NCBI GenBank assembly: GCA_017610225.1
Contig: JAFCCM010000026.1
Span: 1-38,888 of the forward strand
DNA length: 38,888 nucleotides
Source: Candidatus Aenigmatarchaeota archaeon
GTDB taxonomy: Archaea > Aenigmatarchaeota > Aenigmatarchaeia > CG10238-14
Direction: 5' to 3'
In this document: piece by piece, positions 8,234 to 15,194 of the stretch
Layout: each line of letters opens with the position of its first letter
How positions within the stretch are numbered: the stretch's first letter is position 1
The notes under the pieces: generated by a model
What the model saw: only the letters and a program-made list of their open reading frames with translations
Database searches by the model: none
What the model was told of the DNA's origin: nothing
Translations under genes and position numbers: made by a program

Positions 8234-8725
8234 TTAAATAATCCATTTATTATAACCTTCAAAAAATACATACTTTTTATCATATTTCCATAAACTTTTC
8301 TGACTTGGATAAACTTTATTTAATAACTCTTCTTTTTTCTCCCATTCTTTTAACTTATGTATATATGGTGCATTCATATTAGTATTATAAAAAATTACAT
8401 TCAATCTTTGTCTTAAAAGTTGTTCTCCAATGGCTCCCCATTTTCGATGTTTTGGGTGAATTTCATAAACAGGATCTGGAAAATATAAAGTTGAATCAGG
8501 ATTTATAAAAGATTCAGGAATAGTATTTAAAAAAAGTTGAATTTTAATTTCTGTGTGTTCTTTTAATTTAAGAGCTTCTTCTCTTCTTTTTTGATCAATC
8601 TCACCTACATAAATAATAGATGGATTTTCTTTTGTTAAAATTTCATAATTTCCAATAATTTCATCATCAGGATGAGGTACAATAATAACGTGACCTTTAA
8701 AAATTTCTTGTTTTGGTATTTCCAT
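8234..8725 (-). CDS. PIG-L / LmbE-type deacetylase
   Basis: 163 residues with the zinc-binding motif of the PIG-L family, VPHPDDEIIG (about residues 17-26), and a later HPKHRKWG (about 90-97) that supplies a third metal-ligand histidine. Family members remove acetyl groups from N-acetylglucosamine in lipids, thiols or antibiotics. A relaxed role on another N-acylated or N-glycosylated substrate is equally possible here. It is shorter than bacterial members (about 220 residues). Start ATG at 8725 follows AAAGGAGAATATAAAATT. Its promoter region is the divergent gap at 8726-8862. Confidence 0.8.
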   Translation of the reverse strand: MEIPKQEIFKGHVIIVPHPDDEIIGNYEILTKENPSIIYVGEIDQKRREEALKLKEHTEIKIQLFLNTIPESFINPDSTLYFPDPVYEIHPKHRKWGAIGEQLLRQRLNVIFYNTNMNAPYIHKLKEWEKKEELLNKVYPSQKSLWKYDKKYVFFEGYNKWII

Positions 8726-8805
8726 AATTTTATATTCTCCTTTTTATTTTTATTGTTTGTTCTAAATAATTTAAAAAATATCTTAAAAAAATTTAAAAAT
8801 GATTA

Positions 8806-8828
8806 TTCTATATATATTAATTTATGAA
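8806..8828. promoter_or_regulatory. TTCTATATATATTA motif in a divergent gap
   Basis: The sequence TTCTATATATATTAATTTATG is one of five copies of a near-palindromic AT-rich motif in this window (others at 22214, 22772, 26860 and inside 15058-15097). Here it stands between the deacetylase gene on the minus strand and the first plus-strand genes. Placement in divergent gaps suggests a promoter or operator. No standard -35/-10 pair with correct spacing is obvious. Confidence 0.5.
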
Positions 8829-8862
8829 TAAGAAAAAATATTTGGATAATTTTTTTATAACA

Positions 8863-8973
8863 ATGAACAAATATAATATAAAAGGAGATACTATAAAAAC
8901 ACCACGAGATAAATATTTAAATGATCCTTATTATAATTCACTTGTAAATACTTTAGTGAAATATTTACAATAA
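8863..8973 (+). CDS. Small hypothetical protein, 36 residues
   Basis: From the ATG at 8863 the frame reads MNKYNIKGDTIKTPRDKY and ends VKYLQ before TAA at 8971-8973. The part after residue 11 (TPRDKYLNDPYYNSLV) looks like a real conserved small phage protein. There is a perfect ribosome binding site AAAAGGAG at 8879-8886, inside this frame, followed at the right distance by ATA. The gene may therefore once have started at an ATG that is now ATA (8893). The stop abuts the 44-nt repeat at 8974. Confidence 0.45.
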   Translation: MNKYNIKGDTIKTPRDKYLNDPYYNSLVNTLVKYLQ

Positions 8974-9017
8974 ATTCCCAGAGAAAGCCAGGAAGCTTTA
9001 GCACCTGGAACGTTCAC
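8974..9017. repeat. Exact 44-nt repeat, copy 1
   Basis: Identical over all 44 bases to 24343-24386, and much richer in G+C than its surroundings. It begins ATTCCCAGAGAAAGCC and ends CACCTGGAACGTTCAC. It can fold as an outer stem TTCC(C)AG with CTGGAA enclosing an inner stem AAAGC with GCTTT. An alternative pairing CCAGG/CCTGG is also possible. It lies 68 bases before the unknown gene at 9086. The gap 9018-9085 holds only that gene's ribosome binding site, AAAGGAGAAAG. Confidence 0.7.
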
Positions 9018-9085
9018 TTTAAAACATTAGAATAAAAATGAAAAATAAATTGTTAATATAACACAAATTAAAGGAGAAAGTAAAA

Positions 9086-9631
9086 ATGAAAACAAAACCA
9101 TGTGAAAAAGAAAAAGTAACAATAGGAGATTTAGAAGGAGTGTGTGGGTGTAATAAAATTGCGTGCCCAAAAGAGATAGCGACTAAATTGATTAAAGATC
9201 GTCAGCTTTATGGGAACCGTATGGGAATTAATGATGATTTATGTAATACAAATTTAATATCCAAGAATTATTCACCAATGTTTATACGAAAATATAATGC
9301 AAGTATTTTGTCAAACTGGCCGCTTTATGTAAGTATGATCTGTGATGAGGATATTTCAGATATTGATCATGTTGTTAATGGTGCATTAAAAGCTTTTAAT
9401 GAAGCTGGGCTTGTTGAAAATAATATGCAGAATATGAGAAATCTAACTGGAATTATTTCTGAGACATTATCTAAATATTATAACAATAAAAAAGAAAATT
9501 GTGTAGAAGGAATCGCAGTTATACTTGCGATTGATAAAGCTTTCATAAGCTCGCTCACTGGCGATTACATGTCACATTTCATGTGCAGATTCGAACTGTA
9601 CTCAATTTTGAACATAATGCCTCATATTTAA
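9086..9631 (+). CDS. Hypothetical protein with N-terminal cysteines
   Basis: 181 residues, not recognised. The first 30 residues hold five cysteines (C6, C20, C22, C27 with CGCNKIAC as the core), a possible metal site. The remainder looks helical (IDHVVNGALKAFNEAG; LTGIISETLSKYY). No signal peptide or membrane segment is evident. The base composition is less AT-rich than in neighbouring genes, with codons such as CGC, CTC and GCG that are rare nearby, which suggests more recent acquisition. AAAGGAGAAAGTAAAA before the ATG is a good ribosome binding site. Confidence 0.75.
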   Translation: MKTKPCEKEKVTIGDLEGVCGCNKIACPKEIATKLIKDRQLYGNRMGINDDLCNTNLISKNYSPMFIRKYNASILSNWPLYVSMICDEDISDIDHVVNGALKAFNEAGLVENNMQNMRNLTGIISETLSKYYNNKKENCVEGIAVILAIDKAFISSLTGDYMSHFMCRFELYSILNIMPHI

Positions 9632-9647
9632 TGTTTATGTTTTATGC

Positions 9648-9695
9648 AATCTCCTTATAAAGTATGAACAAATATTAAAACTTTATAAGGAGATT
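9648..9695 (+). promoter_or_regulatory. Hairpin that hides an endonuclease ribosome binding site
   Basis: A perfect 16-bp inverted repeat: 9648-9663 (AATCTCCTTATAAAGT) pairs with 9680-9695 around a 16-nt loop. The right arm contains AAGGAG (9687-9692), the ribosome binding site of the gene starting at 9703. A transcript coming from upstream would fold and hide it. A transcript starting within the loop, where a GAACAAATATTAAAA motif lies (9666-9680), would leave it free. This resembles the translational control of I-TevI in phage T4. Confidence 0.8.
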
Positions 9696-9702
9696 AACAA
9701 AA

Positions 9703-11022
9703 ATGGTAGAAAATATTTCTAATGAAAAACATATTTGTGATTATGGTTGTGGACAAGAAGCTCATTATCAATTCAAAAGTGGAAAATGGTGTTGTTCAAA
9801 ATCTCAAAATTCTTGTCCATCAAAAAAAGAAAGATGCAGAATTGCTGCGACCGGAGTAAAACATAAACTTGCTTTACCAATAGAAACTAATAAAATTTGT
9901 TCATTTGGATGCGGACAACGGGCAAAATTTAAATATAAAAGTGGAGCATATTGTTGTTCAGATGATTGGCATAGATGTCCCGCTAAACATGAAGAACTTT
10001 CTCAAAGAAGTACAAAAATTTGGTCAGATTTAGATCTAAGAAAAAGATTAAGTAAAAATCAAAGAAGAGATTTATTTGCAGTTGCAATACCGGTTTTAGA
10101 AAATGATAAAAAATGTTTTTATTGTGGAGAAAAAGCTAATTTTTGGTTTAAAACAAATGATAAATATTGTTGTGCTGATAGAATAGAACGATGCCCATCT
10201 ATGAGAAAAGAAATATCTATCAGAAGTAAAAAATTATGGAAAGATGAAAATTTTAGAAAAAAAGTAATGGAATCTCAAGATTATAAAGATCCTGAAAGAA
10301 GAAAGAAAATAGGGGAAGCAAATAAAAAATGGGCAAAAAATAATCCAGAAAAATGTAAAGAAAGAGCAATAAAATCAGCTAAAACAAAGGGCCCTTGGAC
10401 AGAAGAAGAAAGAGAAAAATTTAGAAAAAGGTTACTCGGAAAAACAAGAATTGAATTATATGGTAAAGAAAAAGCTGAAAAAATAAGGTTTGCAATTTAT
10501 GTTAAAGTGGTAGGAAGAAAAAGAAAATTCCCAATGTCTGCAGAAACTCGAAAGAAGATGTCCAATGCAAAAAAAGAACATTGGAAAGATCCAAATAGTT
10601 CATATAATTCAAAACAATTCAGAGATAAAAAATCAGAAGAATCTAAAAAATGTTGGATGGATCCAGAATATAGTAAAAAAATACAAAAAGGTCTTCATAA
10701 TAGTCCTAACAAATTAGAAAGTTTATTAATAAAAATTTTTAAAGATTTAAATTTAAATTATGAATTTGTTGGTGATTGGTCATTAAATATAGGTGGACGA
10801 AATCCAGATTTTGTAAATTATGAATCGAAAAAATTAATAGAACATTTTGGTGTATATTATCATGATACAATTGTTAAATTATCAAGAGAAAAACATGAAA
10901 AAGAAAGAATAGAACATTTTAAAAAATATGGTTATAAAACTCTTATTATATGGGAAAATGAATGGCAAAATATTGAAAAAATGAAAAAGAAAATCTTAAA
11001 ATTCAATTTAGATAAAATATAG
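9703..11022 (+). CDS. Vsr-like homing endonuclease with zinc modules
   Basis: 439 residues. Three Cys-rich modules come first (CDYGCGQEAHYQF...CC, CSFGCGQRAKFKY...CC, CFYCGEKANFWF...CC, within residues 12-155). A long basic, helical DNA-binding stretch follows. A C-terminal domain at about 340-439 has NKLESLLIKIFKDLNLNYEF, GGRNPDFV and KLIEHFGVYYH. The last pattern is that of Vsr-like (EDxHD-type) phage homing endonucleases. It shares the zinc modules with the genes at 1-678 and 18464-19501 but has a different nuclease domain. Translation is likely controlled by the hairpin at 9648-9695. Confidence 0.85.
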   Translation: MVENISNEKHICDYGCGQEAHYQFKSGKWCCSKSQNSCPSKKERCRIAATGVKHKLALPIETNKICSFGCGQRAKFKYKSGAYCCSDDWHRCPAKHEELSQRSTKIWSDLDLRKRLSKNQRRDLFAVAIPVLENDKKCFYCGEKANFWFKTNDKYCCADRIERCPSMRKEISIRSKKLWKDENFRKKVMESQDYKDPERRKKIGEANKKWAKNNPEKCKERAIKSAKTKGPWTEEEREKFRKRLLGKTRIELYGKEKAEKIRFAIYVKVVGRKRKFPMSAETRKKMSNAKKEHWKDPNSSYNSKQFRDKKSEESKKCWMDPEYSKKIQKGLHNSPNKLESLLIKIFKDLNLNYEFVGDWSLNIGGRNPDFVNYESKKLIEHFGVYYHDTIVKLSREKHEKERIEHFKKYGYKTLIIWENEWQNIEKMKKKILKFNLDKI

Positions 11023-11039
11023 AAAGGAAATGTAAAATA

Positions 11040-11300
11040 ATGTCATATAAAATAAAAGAAATTAAAATGTTTAAATGTAAAAAATGTAATAAAATATATG
11101 AAGATTTAAAAACTGCAGAAAATTGTTTTAATAAACATGCTATTTCTGATAATTTAGAAATTATAAAAACTATTTGGAATTCTTCTTTTAATTTAAGATT
11201 CCCCGGAGAAATATTTATTCAAGATAAAAGTTTTTCTGGAATTTTAGCTCAATATAAATTAATTGATAGTGGAGCTATTGAATTTAAAAAGGAGAATTAA
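11040..11300 (+). CDS. Small zinc-finger protein
   Basis: 86 residues beginning MSYKIKEIKM. FKCKKCNKIYEDLKTAENCFNKH at about 11-33 has CxxC followed by C-x3-H, a C2CH zinc-finger arrangement. The second half is acidic and beta-like. AAAGGAAATG precedes the ATG at 11040; an internal ATG at 11067 is a weaker alternative. It ends directly against the pyrE gene and provides that gene's AAAAAGGAG site. The function is unknown. Confidence 0.7.
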   Translation: MSYKIKEIKMFKCKKCNKIYEDLKTAENCFNKHAISDNLEIIKTIWNSSFNLRFPGEIFIQDKSFSGILAQYKLIDSGAIEFKKEN

Positions 11301-11876
11301 ATGAACTACGAAGAATTTTTAATCGATAATAATATAATCAAAAAAGGTCATTTCTTTCTATCATCAGGTCAACATTCTGATACATATATTAACAAAGATT
11401 CAATTTTTTGTAACCCATATGTATTTCATAAAATTGTTCATAAAATTGCTAAATTAACAATTTCATTTAAATATGATATAATCACAGGTCCAGCAGTTGC
11501 TGGTGCTATTTTAGCTGCTCCAGTTTCAATCATTCTTAGTAATAAAAAATTTGTATATCCAGAAAAATTTAAATCAAATGATAATATTGATTACATGTGT
11601 TTTAGACGTGGATATGATAAAATTATTAAAAACCAAAAAATTTTAATTATTGAAGATATAATTACAACTGGTTCTTCAGTTATTAAAACTATGAATTCTA
11701 TTTGTAATTTAGGTGGATCTGTTGCAGGAATTATTTGTATCTGGAATAGAACTAATTGGAAACCTGATAATAATATTAAAATTGAATCTATTATCAATAA
11801 ACAAGTTGAATCCTGGGTTAAAAATGAATGTCCTTTATGTTCAAAAAATATTCCTTTAACTGACCCTAAAAAATAA
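11301..11876 (+). CDS. pyrE: Orotate phosphoribosyltransferase-like PyrE
   Basis: A type I phosphoribosyltransferase, 191 residues. FFLSSGQHSDTYINKD at about 18-33 matches the orotate-binding start of PyrE (LxSGxxSxxYxD). The PRPP loop is IIEDIITTGSSV at about 113-124, with the two acids D/E followed by TTG. The C terminus ECPLCSKNIPL is seen in many PyrE-like proteins. It would turn orotate plus PRPP into OMP. It begins one base after the upstream stop. Together with Prs and CTP synthase in the window it feeds pyrimidine nucleotides; pyrF is not present here. Confidence 0.85.
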   Translation: MNYEEFLIDNNIIKKGHFFLSSGQHSDTYINKDSIFCNPYVFHKIVHKIAKLTISFKYDIITGPAVAGAILAAPVSIILSNKKFVYPEKFKSNDNIDYMCFRRGYDKIIKNQKILIIEDIITTGSSVIKTMNSICNLGGSVAGIICIWNRTNWKPDNNIKIESIINKQVESWVKNECPLCSKNIPLTDPKK

Positions 11877-11914
11877 ATTTTTAAATTCAATGTGAATTAA
11901 TTAAGGAGATTATT

Positions 11915-12781
11915 GTGATAGATTTTCAAAAAGATCCAAGTGATGAATGTAAAAATTTTGTTATTCCTGGTGTTCAACATAAATATGAACCTACAGTTTT
12001 GATTTTAACTACAAATAAATGTTTTCAATATTGTACACATTGTTTTAGAAAAAGAAATTTTGATAAGGATGAAGAAATTTGTAAAGATGAAAATTATAAA
12101 AAAGTTTTTGAATATATAAGTAATCATTCAAAAATTTCAAATATTCTTTTAAGTGGGGGTGACCCATTAACATTACCAACAAAAAAATTAAAATATATTA
12201 TTGAAAATATTCCCAAAAATATATTAATCAGAATAGGTACAAGAGCTTTAACTTTTAAACCTGAAGCTTTTAATCCTATAATTGATATTTTAAAATCTCG
12301 AAATATTCAAATAGTTTCTCATATTAATTCAATTGAGGATTTGCAAAAAGATTCATCAATTAAAATGATTCATAAATTACGTTCTAATGGAATTAATATA
12401 AGAAGTCAAACTGTATTTCTTAGAAATATAAATGATACTCCAGAAAAATTAATTAATTTTTATAGATTAATAACAAATCTTGGAATTTTTCCATATTATT
12501 TATTTCAATGTCGACCTGTTACAAATAATGAAAAATTTGTAATTCCAATTATTGAAGGTATTAAAATAATTAAAGAAACAAGAAAATATCTTTCTGGGTT
12601 GGAAAAAAGTTTTAGATTTATTGCAAGTACAAAATTCGGCAAAATTGAAATTCTTGATTTTGATTCAAAAATAAATATTTTAATATATAAATTTCATCAA
12701 AGTAACAATATCAATTTAATTGATAAAGTTTTTTGTCAATATATAAATAAAAATGAAATATGGATTAATCATATAGATTAA
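11915..12781 (+). CDS. KamA-like radical SAM aminomutase family protein
   Basis: 288 residues from a GTG start after AAGGAGATTATT. The cluster motif CFQYCTHCFRKR (about residues 31-42) is the CxxxCxxCxR form typical of lysine 2,3-aminomutase and EpmB. It is followed by ILLSGGDPL (72-80), the SAM-binding GGD of this family, and later IRIGTRAL. KamA is about 415 residues and EpmB about 340. This protein lacks the long N-terminal part and the usual PLP-lysine region near the C terminus is not clear. The exact reaction is therefore unknown. It is followed by a YqeY-like gene. Confidence 0.8.
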   Translation: MIDFQKDPSDECKNFVIPGVQHKYEPTVLILTTNKCFQYCTHCFRKRNFDKDEEICKDENYKKVFEYISNHSKISNILLSGGDPLTLPTKKLKYIIENIPKNILIRIGTRALTFKPEAFNPIIDILKSRNIQIVSHINSIEDLQKDSSIKMIHKLRSNGINIRSQTVFLRNINDTPEKLINFYRLITNLGIFPYYLFQCRPVTNNEKFVIPIIEGIKIIKETRKYLSGLEKSFRFIASTKFGKIEILDFDSKINILIYKFHQSNNINLIDKVFCQYINKNEIWINHID

Positions 12782-12796
12782 AAAAGGAAAAAAATA

Positions 12797-13336
12797 ATGT
12801 CAGAAATTCTTAAAAAAATTAAGCAAGATCTTTCAGAAGCAATGAAAAAGGAAATTAAATCAAGAAAACAAGGTTGGGATATAGATTCAAATAGTTTTAT
12901 AATTAATCAAAAAGAAGTTTCAAGGTTTATTATTAGTATGATTCCTCAATTAGGAATAAAACTTGATAAAGTTTCAGATGAAGATATTATTAAACTTTTA
13001 AAAATATATATTAAAAATGAAAAAATGAAATTTTTATATCAAAATAAACATATTAATTCAACTCATATAAAAGGTTTAAATCAAAAAGAAATAAGTAAAT
13101 TAGAAAAATTAAAACTTTATGAATTAGGAGATACTTTAACTTCTCAAACTATTAAAATAGCAGAGCAATATCTACCTTCAAAAGCTACAAATGGAGAAAT
13201 TATAAAATGGATTAATTCTAATATTGATTTTTCTACATTCAAAAATAAAATGCAAGCTATGAAACCAATAATATCTTATTTCGGATCAAGAGTAGAAGGA
13301 AATAAAGTTAAAAAAATAATAATAGAAAATTATTAA
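12797..13336 (+). CDS. YqeY / GatB C-terminal-like protein
   Basis: 179 residues. The start (SEILKKIKQDLSEAMKKEIKSR) and end (IAEQYLPSKATNGEI, FGSRVEGNKVKKIIIENY) follow the YqeY pattern, including the conserved YLP and the V-G-x-x-V close. YqeY resembles the tRNA-binding tail domain of the GatB amidotransferase subunit; its role is not well defined. It follows the radical SAM gene by 15 bases with AAAAAGGAAAAAAATA as ribosome binding site, so the two are co-expressed. The middle region is divergent from bacterial YqeY. Confidence 0.7.
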   Translation: MSEILKKIKQDLSEAMKKEIKSRKQGWDIDSNSFIINQKEVSRFIISMIPQLGIKLDKVSDEDIIKLLKIYIKNEKMKFLYQNKHINSTHIKGLNQKEISKLEKLKLYELGDTLTSQTIKIAEQYLPSKATNGEIIKWINSNIDFSTFKNKMQAMKPIISYFGSRVEGNKVKKIIIENY

Positions 13337-13350
13337 CTAAAGGAATAATT

Positions 13351-13520
13351 ATGAAAAAATATTTATTACAACAATATGTTGCATGTTTTGTTTTATGATT
13401 CCATTTTTTCTCGGAGAATATTTTTCATTTTTAAAACCTTATGAAAAGATTTTAATGTTTTGGGAAGGAATGGAGTATTATTCATTAAATATTTTTATAA
13501 ATAAGAAAGGAAAAATATGA
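13351..13520 (+). CDS. Two overlapping small ORFs, possibly one frameshifted membrane peptide
   Basis: ATG at 13351 after AAAGGAATAATT gives MKKYLLQQYVACFVL and a TGA at 13396-13398. A second ATG at 13395 overlaps it (ATGA) and gives 41 residues beginning MIPFFLGEYFSFLKPY. The second frame ends at 13520, overlapping the NAPRT start by 4 bases. The first part resembles the start of a signal or membrane segment. This may be two coupled micro-genes or one gene broken by an indel. No homologue is recognised. Confidence 0.4.
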
Positions 13521-14701
13521 TAATTAATTCAATACTTGATACTGATTTATATAAACTTACTATGCAACAAGCAGTTTTGCATCAATTTCCTAATACTGAA
13601 GTTGAATATAAATTTATCTGCAGGAATGAAAAAATCGATTTCAAACCGTATGTTAATAAAATATCTCAAGAAATTTTAAATCTCCAAAATTTAAAATTAA
13701 CTCAAGATGAAGAATTATATTTATATTCTTTAAGATTTTTAAAACCTGATTATATTCAATTTTTAAAATTATTTAGATTTAATCCTAATTATATTTTGAT
13801 CAAAATTGAAAAAAATGGGGAATTAAATATTCGTATAAAAGGTCCTTGGTTATATACAATTTTATTTGAAATTCCTGTTTTGTCTATTATCAGTCAAATT
13901 TACAGTATATCTCAATTTTTAATTGTAAATCCAAATAATAACAATAATGATAAAATTCTCGAACAAAAAATTGAACATATAAAAAATTATAACTCAACTC
14001 ATTCTTATTTACAATTTGCTGATTTTGGAACCCGGAGAAGATTTTCATATCAAGTACAAGATCAAATAATTCAAAAACTTCAATTTAAATTATCTAGCAA
14101 TTTTATTGGAACGAGTAATGTGTATTTTGCTAAAAAATATGATATAAAACCAATAGGAACAATGGCTCATGAATGGATTCAATCACATCAACAACTTAAA
14201 TACAGATTAATTGATAGTCAGAAAATGGCTTTTGAAAATTGGGTTAAAGAATATCGCGGAGATTTAGGGATAGCTTTAACAGATACAATTGGGCATACTG
14301 AATTTATGAATGATTTTGATTTGTATTTCTGCAAACTTTTTGATGGTGTTCGTCATGATTCTGGAGATCCATTTTTATTCGCAGAAAGAATGATTAAATT
14401 TTATGAGAATATGAAAATTAATCCAAAAACAAAAACAATAGTTTTTAGTGATGGGCTTAATTTTCCAAAAATGATTGAACTCCATAAAAAGTTTTACAAA
14501 CATATAAATGTTTCTTTTGGAATAGGAACCAATTTAATGAACGATATGGGAATTAAACCTCTTCAAATTGTTTTAAAAATGATTAAATGTAATGATCAAC
14601 CTGTCGCTAAAATTAGCGATAATCCAAAAAAAGAAATGTGTGAAAATAAAAAATTTCTTATATATTTAAAAGAAGTTTTTAAAAGGGGAAAAAATGTTTG
14701 A
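13517..14701 (+). CDS. pncB: Nicotinate phosphoribosyltransferase
   Basis: 394 residues, the normal length of the E. coli PncB type. LDTDLYKLTMQQAVLHQFP at about 7-25 is the N-terminal family signature. FADFGTRRRFSYQVQ, GTSNVYFAKKYDIKPIGTM, HEWIQSH, FDGVRHDSGDP and FGIGTNLMND follow in the expected order and include the catalytic His region and the phosphate-binding Arg and Gly residues. The enzyme joins nicotinate and PRPP to make nicotinate mononucleotide for NAD. A PRPP synthetase gene lies at 15195-16145, which supports a PRPP-driven NAD salvage role. No NMN adenylyltransferase is seen. Confidence 0.93.
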   Translation: MIINSILDTDLYKLTMQQAVLHQFPNTEVEYKFICRNEKIDFKPYVNKISQEILNLQNLKLTQDEELYLYSLRFLKPDYIQFLKLFRFNPNYILIKIEKNGELNIRIKGPWLYTILFEIPVLSIISQIYSISQFLIVNPNNNNNDKILEQKIEHIKNYNSTHSYLQFADFGTRRRFSYQVQDQIIQKLQFKLSSNFIGTSNVYFAKKYDIKPIGTMAHEWIQSHQQLKYRLIDSQKMAFENWVKEYRGDLGIALTDTIGHTEFMNDFDLYFCKLFDGVRHDSGDPFLFAERMIKFYENMKINPKTKTIVFSDGLNFPKMIELHKKFYKHINVSFGIGTNLMNDMGIKPLQIVLKMIKCNDQPVAKISDNPKKEMCENKKFLIYLKEVFKRGKNV

Positions 14702-14885
14702 GTTTTTATGGATTATAAGTCTTATTATTTGTTGCTGGATATTAAGAAATCCCATTATAGTAATTATTTCGATTCTCTTTTGGGTTTGTATTTTAATTTT
14801 AATACTTATTAATTCAAGTATAGCTTTTATCGTTTTATTGAGTATAGACTTATTTAAAAATTTTAAACAAAGATATATAAATTAA
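14694..14885 (+). CDS. Small membrane protein
   Basis: 63 residues, overlapping the NAPRT stop by 8 bases, with AAAAGGGGAAAAA as ribosome binding site. Almost all of it is hydrophobic: two adjacent membrane segments (FLWIISLIICCWIL and a longer Ile/Leu-rich one up to about residue 50), then a short basic tail FKNFKQRYIN facing the cytoplasm by the positive-inside rule. The size and layout would fit a holin-like or accessory membrane peptide, but nothing else in the neighbourhood concerns lysis. The function is unknown. Confidence 0.6.
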   Translation: MFEFLWIISLIICCWILRNPIIVIISILFWVCILILILINSSIAFIVLLSIDLFKNFKQRYIN

Positions 14886-14886
14886 A

Positions 14887-14959
14887 TGGCGTGTGGCCCA
14901 ATGGTTAAGGCGCATGAATTTGAATCATGTTTTTGGAAGTTCGATTCTTCCCACGCCAT
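14887..14959 (+). tRNA. tRNA-Gln (anticodon UUG)
   Basis: A full cloverleaf. The acceptor TGGCGTG (14887-14893) pairs with CACGCCA (14952-14958). The anticodon stem CATGA/TCATG encloses the loop ATTTGAA with anticodon TTG at 14920-14922. The T arm is GGAAG-TTCGATT-CTTCC. The discriminator is T and CCA is not encoded. It reads CAA, a codon used often in this AT-rich genome. It starts two bases after the upstream membrane-protein gene. Confidence 0.93.
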
Positions 14960-14973
14960 TTAATTTATAATTT

Positions 14974-15044
14974 CTGGGATAACGGCGAGGTGTCTACTGG
15001 GCTTTGGAAGCTTGGTGTGGTTGGTTCAACTCCAGCATCCCAGA
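14974..15044 (+). tRNA. tRNA-like element, possible tRNA-Pro (UGG)
   Basis: The acceptor CTGGGAT (14974-14980) pairs fully with ATCCCAG (15037-15043), and the T arm GTTGG-TTCAACT-CCAGC is good. An anticodon arm TGGGC/GCTTG with loop TTTGGAA would give anticodon TGG (15005-15007), but it relies on three G-T pairs. The D arm does not form well and position 8 is A instead of T. It may be an unusual, degenerate or non-coding tRNA-like RNA. Confidence 0.4.
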
Positions 15045-15057
15045 TCAATTAAATATC

Positions 15058-15097
15058 GATTAACTTTCTATATATATTATTATATAGAAAGTTAATC
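15058..15097. promoter_or_regulatory. 17-bp palindrome between the tRNA-like elements
   Basis: GATTAACTTTCTATATA (15058-15074) pairs perfectly with 15081-15097 around a 6-nt loop. It contains the recurrent TTCTATATATATTA motif of this genome and separates the two tRNA-like elements. It could be a processing signal, a promoter or operator, or a terminator; there is no clear trailing T-run beyond CTTTCTT. Confidence 0.55.
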
Positions 15098-15103
15098 TTT
15101 CTT

Positions 15104-15175
15104 CTGGGATAATGACAGTGGTGTCTATTGAATTTGAATGATTTGATAAAGATGGTTCGACTCCATAATTCCGGA
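15104..15175 (+). other. Degenerate tRNA-like element
   Basis: It begins CTGGGATAA like the element at 14974 and keeps the internal GGTGTCTA block and a T arm (GATGG-TTCGACT-CCATA, one mismatch). The acceptor is CTGGGAT with ATTCCGG and needs two G-T pairs. The loop ATTTGAA is identical to that of the tRNA-Gln, but its stem has mismatches. I read it as a decayed or strongly divergent paralogue. Confidence 0.35.
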
Positions 15176-15194
15176 TTAATTTAAAAATTTTTTG

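Noticed and set aside
8974..9017. Pseudoknot made of AAAGC/GCTTT and CAGG/CCTG in the 44-nt repeat
   Set aside because: The first loop would have no nucleotide to cross the second stem, which is sterically unlikely; nested or alternative stems fit better.
9550..9610. tRNA T-loop-like string (GTTCGAAT) on the minus strand
   Set aside because: No matching acceptor or anticodon arm can be formed and it lies within the coding region of the unknown gene at 9086.
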